Positions 1 to 5,412 of a DNA stretch of 6,596 bases are shown one piece after another. The DNA is taken from NCBI GenBank assembly GCA_007127425.1, contig SKZJ01000173.1, forward strand, positions 1 to 6,596, given 5' to 3'. The notes under the pieces are model-generated. The model was given only the letters and a program-made list of their open reading frames with translations. It was not told where the DNA came from and did no database searches. Within the stretch, counting starts at the first letter, position 1. Every line of letters starts with the position of its first letter. The position numbers were made by a program, and so were the translations under genes. This DNA is from Wenzhouxiangella sp. Lineage in GTDB: Bacteria > Pseudomonadota > Gammaproteobacteria > Xanthomonadales > Wenzhouxiangellaceae.

Positions 1-36
1 CGCTATTACAAGTCGCGTGCAGTGAACCGCGGGTGA
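1..36 (+). CDS. possible C-terminal end of an upstream gene
   Basis: Reading frame 1 is open from the window edge and ends at TGA (34-36), giving only the tail RYYKSRAVNRG. A basic tail like this is plausible for a real protein end, and the next gene follows on the same strand. Eleven residues are too few to identify a family, and another frame is also open here, so this may be chance. No function is assigned. Confidence 0.3.
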   Translation, partial: RYYKSRAVNRG

Positions 37-83
37 AGAACTGTTCACCGGCAGTTGACGCTGGCGGGCGGACAATTGCGCTC

Positions 84-662
84 ATGAAAAGAATCACAGT
101 CATCAGGACAATGGCCGCCGCCCTTCTGGTCACCGCCATGACCGTGGGTTGCCTGGCAAGGAGTGAAGTGATGGATGCGACGACCGTGAGCGAATACGAA
201 CAGGCCATCGAGCGATTTTCCGGCGACGACAGGCAGGTCGATCAGGGCCTGGCGCGCTTCAGGTTCGCCTTTTCCGACCTGACCGCCGAGGACCGGGCCC
301 AGCGATTTGAAGCGCTCTACGCACCACAGGTATATTTCAATGACACATTGCACATCCTGCATACCCGAGACGATGTCGTCGCCTACATGGTGCGAACCGG
401 TGCAGCACTGGAGGAAAGCCGTGTCGACATTGAGCATGTGGTTCGAGACGGCAATGACGTCTACGTTCGCTGGACCATGGAGTTCAAGACCCGCGCGGCC
501 GGCCGGAACATTCATTCGCACTCCATCGGCATGACCCACCTGCGCTTCGATGCCGAGGGTCGCGCGGTTCTGCACCAGGACTTCTGGGACAGCGGGCATG
601 CCCTCTACGCCCACCTGCCCTTCGTGGGCTTTGCCGTGCGCCAGGCGCGCAAACGCATGTAA
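84..662 (+). CDS. NTF2/SnoaL-like protein, possible lipoprotein
   Basis: From the ATG at 84 this encodes 192 residues. Residues about 62-190 look like the cone-shaped NTF2/SnoaL fold: a helix with FEALYAPQVYFND, then DDVVAYM, the strand VYVRWTMEFK, then HQDFWDSGHALYAHLP and a basic tail ending ARQARKRM-like (VRQARKRM). The same tail pattern (D-x-G-x-x-x-Y-x-x-L-P) is, from memory, typical of NTF2-family genes beside photolyase, SDR and cyclopropane-synthase genes in vibrios and relatives. The substrate is unknown and the fold alone does not tell whether it is an enzyme. Residues 1-23 resemble a lipoprotein signal: MKR, a hydrophobic stretch MAAALLVTAMTV, then T-V-G-Cys23. The lipobox is imperfect and no Shine-Dalgarno precedes this ATG. 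A second in-frame ATG at 171 has a strong AAGGAG 7 nt upstream and would give a 163-residue cytoplasmic protein, so the start is unsettled. A GTG at 33 is less likely. Its stop codon TAA shares a base with the start of the next gene. Confidence 0.75.
   Translation: MKRITVIRTMAAALLVTAMTVGCLARSEVMDATTVSEYEQAIERFSGDDRQVDQGLARFRFAFSDLTAEDRAQRFEALYAPQVYFNDTLHILHTRDDVVAYMVRTGAALEESRVDIEHVVRDGNDVYVRWTMEFKTRAAGRNIHSHSIGMTHLRFDAEGRAVLHQDFWDSGHALYAHLPFVGFAVRQARKRM
158..163 (+). promoter_or_regulatory. strong internal ribosome binding site
   Basis: AAGGAG lies 7 nt before the ATG at 171, inside the reading frame that begins at 84. It is a textbook Shine-Dalgarno at ideal spacing, while the ATG at 84 has none. 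It argues for a start at 171, or for two products (exported and cytoplasmic), against the signal-peptide argument for 84. Confidence 0.5.
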
Positions 663-1195
663 TGGACACCCGACGCCTCATATTCTTCCTGATGTTGCTC
701 TGGGCGATCGGCGCCCACGGCGGCAACCGTGCCGACCTGCAGCAATGTGCCGAAGTCCAGCTGCGCATCGCCGGCCTGTTCAACGTCGGCACGGCCACCC
801 TGCACCTGGCCGACTGCGCCGACGCCGAGCGCATCCTCGAGTCCGTGCCCAAGCAGTTCTCGCTGGAACTGGCCCGCGACATGAAAGGGCAAGACCTGAT
901 CGACAGCGCCAACGACACCCTGGTGGACAACCTCGATCTCGGCTCACGCGACGACCTGCCCGCCGAACTGGCCTGCCTGGCCAACGCCTACGTCGATGCC
1001 GAAAGCGGCGAACAATTCGACGTGGTCTACGAACCCGACACCCGCCTGGCGCTCTACCGCAACGGCGAGTTGCTGGAAGAATGCGCCGACCAGGGCCGAG
1101 GCGCCGAATACTTCAATATCTGGTTCGGCGAACGCCCCTTCCACCGCCGCCTGCGCGACCGGTTGCTCAGCCAGGCACTCGAGTCATCTGGTTGA
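662..1195 (+). CDS. chalcone isomerase-like exported protein
   Basis: This 177-residue protein starts at the ATG in TAATG, sharing one base with the stop of the preceding gene, so the two are almost certainly translationally coupled; no separate Shine-Dalgarno is seen. Residues 1-20 form a signal peptide (MDTRR, then IFFLMLLWAIGAHG), so the mature protein should be periplasmic. The body matches the bacterial chalcone-isomerase-like family: a strand with LFNVGTATLHLADC (39-52), the basic/hydrophobic segment VPKQFSLELARDMKGQDLIDSA (62-83), and a C-terminus with YFNIWFGERPF (150-160) followed by a helix of conserved Leu and Arg. Four cysteines (29, 52, 105, 141) could form disulfides in the periplasm. 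Bacterial members are not expected to make flavonoids; a fatty-acid or lipid ligand is the usual suggestion for this fold, but no ligand is known here. Family call is fairly firm, role unknown. Confidence 0.8.
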   Translation: MDTRRLIFFLMLLWAIGAHGGNRADLQQCAEVQLRIAGLFNVGTATLHLADCADAERILESVPKQFSLELARDMKGQDLIDSANDTLVDNLDLGSRDDLPAELACLANAYVDAESGEQFDVVYEPDTRLALYRNGELLEECADQGRGAEYFNIWFGERPFHRRLRDRLLSQALESSG

Positions 1196-1220
1196 TGAAA
1201 GAAGGGATTTTTTAAATGTC

Positions 1221-1250
1221 CACAGATGAACACAGATAAACACGAATAAA
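1221..1250 (+). repeat. left arm: three 10-bp tandem units
   Basis: Three consecutive 10-mers begin exactly at 1221, 1231 and 1241: CACAGATGAA, CACAGATAAA, CACGAATAAA. The second differs from the first at one position and the third is more diverged, so sequence decay increases toward the spacer. Confidence 0.8.
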
Positions 1251-1385
1251 AGAAACACCTCCACTGCCTTCAGGCGCACTCGCAAGCCAGCAGATTGATC
1301 GCTCCTTATTTACAACAACTACACTTTCACAAAAACAACAAGTACGATCACATTTTCACTACTCTTTTTATTCTTTGCATTCGCA

Positions 1386-1415
1386 TTTATCTGTGTTCAT
1401 CCGTGTTCATCTGTG
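1386..1415 (-). repeat. right arm: three 10-bp tandem units, inverted
   Basis: On the plus strand these are TTTATCTGTG, TTCATCCGTG and TTCATCTGTG. On the minus strand they read CACAGATGAA, CACGGATGAA, CACAGATAAA. The outermost unit is identical to the outermost unit of the left arm, and the innermost matches the left arm's second unit exactly. Confidence 0.8.
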
Positions 1416-1437
1416 GATGATTCATAAAGCGATATTC

Positions 1438-2808
1438 CTAACCCTTTAATGGACCAATCCAGACCTGCTGGGCGTTGACGAACTCGCGAATCCCGTGCGG
1501 CCCCAGCTCGCGGCCGATGCCGGAACGCTTGATGCCCCCCGAAGGCAAGCGTGGGTCGGTCTTGACGATGCCGTTGATGGCCACCTGGCCGGTCTCGATC
1601 TTCGCTGCCATCTCCTCACCGCGACTAGCGTCGGTCCACACGGCCGCGGCCAGGCCGTAGCGTGAATTGTTGGCCATGGCCAGCGCATCATCCGTGCTGG
1701 CCGCCTTCATGACCACGGCAACCGGCCCGAAGGTTTCCTCGCGGGCCGCCGTCATGTCGGAGGTGACATCGGCAAGCAGGGTGACGGGATAGAAGAAACC
1801 GTCGCCCTCGGGCAATTCCCCACCGAGCAGGCAGCGCGCACCGTCCTCGACGGTTCGGGCCACCTGGCGATGCAGGCCGTCGCGCAGATCCTCGCGCGCA
1901 ATCGGTCCGACATCCGTATCCTCCTTACGCGGGTCGCCCAGTCGGAGTGCGCCGAGCTTCTTTTCCAGCAGGTCGACCATGCGATCGTAGACCGAAGCCT
2001 CGACAATAATGCGCTTGGCGGCGATGCAACTCTGACCGGCATTGATGATGCGCGAGAGCGTGATGGTATCGGCGGCCTTTTCCAGGTCGGCATCGGCCAG
2101 CACGATAGCCGGGTCGGAGCCGCCCAGTTCCAGCACCGAATGCTTGATCTCGGAAGCCGCGGTCGACGCAACGATCCCGCCGGCCTTTTCCGAGCCGGTA
2201 AACGAAACCGCCTGGACACGATCGTCGCGGATCACGGCTTCGACCTTGTCGGTTTCGATAGGCAGGTTCTGGAAGATGCCTTCGGGCGCATCGACGCGCT
2301 CGAACAGCTTGCCGATGGCCTCGGCACAGGCGGGCACGTGCGGGTCGTGCTTCATGAGGCAGGTATTGCCGGCCATCAGTGTCGGCGCGCCGAAGCGGAA
2401 GGCCAGCCAGAACGGGGCATTCCAGGGCAGGATGCCGAGAATCACCCCCAGCGGCAGATACTGCACGTAGCTCGATGTGGCATCCGATTCCAGCACCTCG
2501 GTCTTCAGGTAGCGTTCGGCATGTTCGGCATAGTGTTCGGCACACCAGGCCGCCTTTTGCACTTCGCCACGCGCCTCGCGGATCGGCTTGCCCATTTCCT
2601 CGGTCATCAACAGCGCCAGTCGCTCGACATCATCGCGCATCAGCGCGGCAACGTCGCGCAGCACCTGGGCGCGATCAGCAAACGAGGTCAGCCGCCAATC
2701 ACGATAGGCCGACTCGGCGTTCGACAGGATGGACTCGACTTGCCGCTCGGAGGCCGGTTCGACTTCGTGCAACAACTGACCCGTCGTCGGGTTGATCGCC
2801 TTGAGCAT
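1438..2808 (-). CDS. doeC: semialdehyde dehydrogenase (DoeC role)
   Basis: An aldehyde dehydrogenase of 456 residues (from the ATG at 2808), the usual size for the Sad/YneI (GabD1-like) branch. Visible in order: INPTTG at the N-terminus; PWNAPFW with Asn130 of the oxyanion hole (most relatives have PWNFP); CLMKH with Lys153 contacting the cofactor; SFTGSEKAG of the Rossmann fold; LELGGSDP with general base Glu227; NAGQSC with nucleophile Cys261; EETFGPV; and PSGGIKRSGIGREL near the end. All catalytic residues are present. Taken alone it would be called a succinate-semialdehyde dehydrogenase. As the last gene after the ectoine hydrolase and diaminobutyrate transaminase, the likely job is oxidising aspartate semialdehyde to aspartate, as described for DoeC of Halomonas elongata. 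The start is uncertain: GTG at 2826 would add six residues but has no ribosome site, whereas the ATG at 2808 has GTGGAG (2826-2821) 12 nt upstream, a rather long spacing. Stop TAG. Confidence 0.85.
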   Translation of the reverse strand: MLKAINPTTGQLLHEVEPASERQVESILSNAESAYRDWRLTSFADRAQVLRDVAALMRDDVERLALLMTEEMGKPIREARGEVQKAAWCAEHYAEHAERYLKTEVLESDATSSYVQYLPLGVILGILPWNAPFWLAFRFGAPTLMAGNTCLMKHDPHVPACAEAIGKLFERVDAPEGIFQNLPIETDKVEAVIRDDRVQAVSFTGSEKAGGIVASTAASEIKHSVLELGGSDPAIVLADADLEKAADTITLSRIINAGQSCIAAKRIIVEASVYDRMVDLLEKKLGALRLGDPRKEDTDVGPIAREDLRDGLHRQVARTVEDGARCLLGGELPEGDGFFYPVTLLADVTSDMTAAREETFGPVAVVMKAASTDDALAMANNSRYGLAAAVWTDASRGEEMAAKIETGQVAINGIVKTDPRLPSGGIKRSGIGRELGPHGIREFVNAQQVWIGPLKG

Positions 2809-2841
2809 GGGTTTGAAAAACTCCACGTTGGATAATGAAAT

Positions 2842-4119
2842 TCAGGGCTTGGCTTCGGCCGCCAGATGTGACTTGTCGGAGCCGGACTGACCTGCCGCCC
2901 GTCGCTTGATCTCTCGCGCCTTGTCATCAGCCAGGGGCAGTTCCCTGAGCGCGTACTCGGGCTTGACGGTGAAATCCTCCTCGAGCTGGAAGAACGATTG
3001 ACAACCGTCCTTGGTGATGTAAATGGTGTCAGAGATTCCCACTGTCTTGTTGCCATCCACGCCCCACATCCAGGGAATGATATGGAAGGCCATGCCTTCC
3101 TTGAGCACACGCGAGTCGCCCTGCTTGAGACTGATGATATAGCCCTCGTCCCAGCTCGGCGGGAAAGCGATGCCGATGGAATAGCCCGAGCGGGTGATCA
3201 GTCGCGCGCCGACCTCGTTGTCGGTGATGATCTTGCGCACCAGGTTGTCGGCATCCGAAACCGTCATGCCGGGACGAATCACGCTCTTGAGTTCCTGCAG
3301 GGCATGCTTCATGCGCTCCTGGGCATGCTTCATCGACGGCGACAGGTCGCCCAGCACCACGGTTCGCATCATGGCCGTGTGGTAGCGGCGATAACAACCG
3401 GCAACCTCCAGGAAGACATGCTCACCCGGCTGCACGGTGCGTCCTTCCCAGGTGGCATGCCCGATCATGGTGCGTGGCCCGGAGGTCACATAGGGCATGA
3501 CCGCCGGCGGTTCACCCCCGGCGCGGAACATGGCATCGGAGATCGCCGCGCCGATATCATTCTCGGTCACCCCGGCAGCGACCGCTTCCAGCCCGGCGCG
3601 CATGCCGCACTCGGTGGCCTGTGAGGCCTTTTTCATGACCTCGATCTCGGCCTTGGACTTGCAGATTCGCCCTTCCTCGACGATGCCGAAACAGTCGAGC
3701 AGCCGCCCGGCCAGGAAGGTCGTGTGAATGCTGTCCTGGTGATAGGCCGGGAAGAAATAGCTGTTGCGCTCGTAGCCGATGTCCTTGCCGCTGAGGCCGA
3801 ACTCGCGCAAGCTCTCGACCAGCATCTGGATCGCATCGCCGGTGTCGGGATAGGGACGGGTCTTGTCTACCCAGGTGCGCGCATGGACATTGGATTCCTC
3901 CAGCGCCCGGGTAATCATGAAGGAGTCGTCTTCCAGCGGCACGACCAGGGCCTGGAAGAAGGAATACCCGGTGGTCTGGTAGTCGGTCAGGTACATCAGG
4001 TTTTCCGGGTCGGTGATGACCACCGCATCGAGCTGGCGCTCGGCCATGCGCTGCCTGAGTTCACCGATCCTGCGCTCGTATTCCTCGAACGGGAAGGTCA
4101 TGTCGTCGCGCTGTCTCAT
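2842..4119 (-). CDS. doeA: ectoine hydrolase, M24/creatinase fold
   Basis: A 425-residue protein with the two-domain pita-bread fold of the M24 family: an N-terminal creatinase-like domain (about 9-150; TDPENLMYLTDY at 36-47) and a catalytic domain (about 155-385). Annotation pipelines would tend to call it an Xaa-Pro peptidase, but all five metal-ligand positions look substituted: Asp to Glu238, Asp to Ala249, His to Ser314, Glu to Ile348, Glu to Ser363. The segment FLEVAGCYRRYHTAMMRT (236-253) resembles known DoeA/EutD (E-x-AGC-x-RRYH) and creatinase. His221 in TMIGHATWEG corresponds to the conserved M24/creatinase active-site His. DoeA opens the ectoine ring to N-acetyl-2,4-diaminobutyrate in the cytoplasm; published work on EutD/DoeA, from memory, describes a metal-free reaction through a covalent Glu, for which Glu238 is the best candidate here. 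The start ATG overlaps the transaminase stop (ATGA) and has GTGGAG 8 nt upstream; ATG at 4101 is an alternative. The last ~35 residues form a charged, probably disordered tail. Confidence 0.82.
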   Translation of the reverse strand: MRQRDDMTFPFEEYERRIGELRQRMAERQLDAVVITDPENLMYLTDYQTTGYSFFQALVVPLEDDSFMITRALEESNVHARTWVDKTRPYPDTGDAIQMLVESLREFGLSGKDIGYERNSYFFPAYHQDSIHTTFLAGRLLDCFGIVEEGRICKSKAEIEVMKKASQATECGMRAGLEAVAAGVTENDIGAAISDAMFRAGGEPPAVMPYVTSGPRTMIGHATWEGRTVQPGEHVFLEVAGCYRRYHTAMMRTVVLGDLSPSMKHAQERMKHALQELKSVIRPGMTVSDADNLVRKIITDNEVGARLITRSGYSIGIAFPPSWDEGYIISLKQGDSRVLKEGMAFHIIPWMWGVDGNKTVGISDTIYITKDGCQSFFQLEEDFTVKPEYALRELPLADDKAREIKRRAAGQSGSDKSHLAAEAKP

Positions 4120-5384
4120 GCGGCTTTCTCCACACCCTGGTCGATGGCAGCCTCGAGCAGATCCAGACCTTCGTTCAGATCGGCCTCGGCAATGGTGAGC
4201 GGCGGGATCAGCTTGAGCACCCGTCCGCCGGTACCGCAGGCGCCAATGAGCAGCCCCGTCTCGAAAGCACGCGCGGCGGTGCGTTTGGCCAGTTCGCCAT
4301 TGCCCACATCCAGCCCCTGCATCATGCCCTTGCCGCGCACCGAGAAGCCCTGGCCGGCATGACGCTCACAGAGGGCATCCAGGCGCTGGCGCATAACCTC
4401 ACCGTTCTTGCGCGTCTGGTCCATCAAGTTGTCGTCATCGAAGTACTTCAGTGCCTCGACACCGGCCACGAAGGACAACCCCTGCCCACGGAAGGTGCCG
4501 GTATGCTCGCCCGGTTGCCAGTGCTTGTCATACTCCGGCTTGACCAGGTTCATCGCCAGCGGCGTACCGAACCCGCCGATCCCCTTGGCCAGGGTGATGA
4601 TATCGGGATCCAGGCCGAGTCCGTCGAAACTGAAATAACTGCCGGTCCTTCCACAGCCGGCCTGGATGTCGTCAAGGATGACCAGTGCCTCGAGATCGCG
4701 CGCCAGTTTCTCGACCGCCTTGAGCCATTCCGGGTGAGCCACGTGCACGCCACCCTCGGCCTGGATGGGCTCGATGACGAAAGCCGCCGGCAATTCCAGG
4801 CCGGAGGAAGAATCGGCGAACATCTCGCGCAGGCTCTCGACCTCGGCCAGGCACTGCTCGAGCGGGCGTTCGTCACCACCGAAAGGCTGCCGGATGACGT
4901 GTTCCAGCGGCACGCCGGCGGCATTGCGAAAGTAGCTGTTGGCGGTCAGCGCCAGCGAACCCAGCGTCATGCCGTGAAAGCCGTGGCTGTAGGCCACCAT
5001 ATTGGTTCGGCCGGTGACCTTGCGCGCCAGCTTCAACGCGGTCTCGACGGCATTGGTACCGGTCGGCCCCATGAACTGCAGCTTGTGGTTCCAGCCGCGA
5101 GGCTTGACGATGGTGTCGACGAATTTCGCGATGAAGTCACGTTTGACGTCGGTATACATATCCAGGCTGTGGGCCACACCGTCACGCTCGAGAAACTCGA
5201 TCATGGCGCGCTTCATGCGCTCGTTGTTATGGCCGAAGTTGAGCACACCGGCGCCGGCGAAAAAGTCGATGTAGGACTTCCCTGCCTCGTCGACCTGGCG
5301 GGCATTGGAGGCCGACTTGAATACCGTCGGATACAGGCGGCAGTAGCCACGGATATCGGATTCCCATTGTTCAAAGATCTGCAT
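4116..5384 (-). CDS. doeD: EctB-like diaminobutyrate transaminase (DoeD role)
   Basis: A class-III PLP-dependent aminotransferase of 422 residues, the length of EctB. Start and end also resemble EctB: MQIFEQWESDIRGY at the N-terminus, YIDFFAGAGVLNFGHNN (38-54), MGPTGTNAVETALKLARKVTGR (105-126), SHGFHGMTLGSLALT (133-147). Catalytic residues: Lys267 in TLAKGIGG forms the Schiff base, Asp238 of ILDDIQAGCGRTG holds the pyridine nitrogen, Gln241 stacks on the cofactor, and Thr297 in HTGTFRG binds phosphate. EctB normally makes diaminobutyrate from aspartate semialdehyde for ectoine synthesis. Here no ectA or ectC is present, and the gene sits between the acetyl-diaminobutyrate deacetylase and the ectoine hydrolase, so it probably runs in reverse: diaminobutyrate plus 2-oxoglutarate to aspartate semialdehyde plus glutamate. 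The symbol doeD reflects this role, not closest ancestry. The ATG at 5384 is preceded by AAGGAGG; a longer frame starting at 5468 would overlap the upstream gene and is rejected. Confidence 0.85.
   Translation of the reverse strand: MQIFEQWESDIRGYCRLYPTVFKSASNARQVDEAGKSYIDFFAGAGVLNFGHNNERMKRAMIEFLERDGVAHSLDMYTDVKRDFIAKFVDTIVKPRGWNHKLQFMGPTGTNAVETALKLARKVTGRTNMVAYSHGFHGMTLGSLALTANSYFRNAAGVPLEHVIRQPFGGDERPLEQCLAEVESLREMFADSSSGLELPAAFVIEPIQAEGGVHVAHPEWLKAVEKLARDLEALVILDDIQAGCGRTGSYFSFDGLGLDPDIITLAKGIGGFGTPLAMNLVKPEYDKHWQPGEHTGTFRGQGLSFVAGVEALKYFDDDNLMDQTRKNGEVMRQRLDALCERHAGQGFSVRGKGMMQGLDVGNGELAKRTAARAFETGLLIGACGTGGRVLKLIPPLTIAEADLNEGLDLLEAAIDQGVEKAA
4128..4133 (-). promoter_or_regulatory. ribosome binding site of doeA
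   Basis: GTGGAG on the minus strand, 8 nt before the ATG at 4119 and lying inside the 3' end of the transaminase gene. It supports the ATG at 4119 over the in-frame ATG at 4101, which has no such motif, and fits translational coupling through the ATGA overlap. Confidence 0.6.
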
Positions 5385-5390
5385 CTGTTT

Positions 5391-5397
5391 CCTCCTT
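5391..5397 (-). promoter_or_regulatory. strong ribosome binding site deciding the transaminase start
   Basis: AAGGAGG on the minus strand, 6 nt before the ATG at 5384, in the 28-bp gap after the deacetylase gene. It is the best Shine-Dalgarno in the operon and fixes the start at MQIFEQ, matching the N-terminus of EctB proteins. Confidence 0.8.
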
Positions 5398-5412
5398 GCA
5401 GGTATCAGGTCG

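Larger units (their letters stand above)
1219..1417. repeat. 199-bp inverted repeat built of 10-bp units
   Basis: The ends are a perfect 15-bp inverted match: TCCACAGATGAACAC at 1219-1233 pairs with 1403-1417. Each arm is a tandem array of a 10-bp unit. Left arm: CACAGATGAA, CACAGATAAA, CACGAATAAA (1221-1250), then AGAA. Right arm read on the minus strand from 1415: CACAGATGAA, CACGGATGAA, CACAGATAAA (1415-1386), then a degenerate GCGAATGCAAAGAA. The arms align over their whole length if the right one has one extra unit. The spacer of roughly 120 bp is AT-rich and non-coding. I recall similar CACAGATGAA-type strings as common intergenic repeats in environmental bacterial genomes; what they do is not known to me. 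It could be a small non-autonomous mobile unit, a REP-like element or a bidirectional terminator. Confidence 0.75.
1196..1437. other. AT-rich intergenic region between convergent genes
   Basis: The two gene groups end facing each other here. Base composition is clearly more AT-rich than the flanking genes, particularly 1300-1395. It holds the inverted repeat described separately. No open reading frame with convincing coding character, no tRNA, and no good intrinsic terminator was seen: a run of six T at 1208-1213 is preceded only by a weak 5-bp stem (1184-1188 with 1194-1198) that overlaps the end of the chalcone-isomerase-like gene. Confidence 0.7.

Noticed and set aside
55..77. Sigma-70 promoter (TTGACG with ACAATT)
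   Set aside because: The boxes are only 11 bp apart, far below the usual 16-18 bp spacing.
1184..1213. Intrinsic terminator: 5-bp stem then six T
   Set aside because: The stem is short and AU-rich, overlaps the stop codon, and is separated from the T run by about 10 nt; too weak to call.
1221..1415. CRISPR array
   Set aside because: The units are 10 bp with no spacers between them and the two clusters are inverted, unlike direct repeats with unique spacers.
1870..2835. Plus-strand open frame (321 residues) opposite the dehydrogenase gene
   Set aside because: Antisense shadow; its composition (rich in Gly, Arg, His, Gln) and lack of motifs do not suggest a real protein.
2842..4119. Calling the M24 protein an Xaa-Pro aminopeptidase
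   Set aside because: All metal ligands are replaced and the core motif and neighbours fit ectoine hydrolase.
3724..4362. Plus-strand open frame spanning the transaminase/hydrolase junction
   Set aside because: Antisense to two well-supported genes, no domain, no convincing ribosome site.
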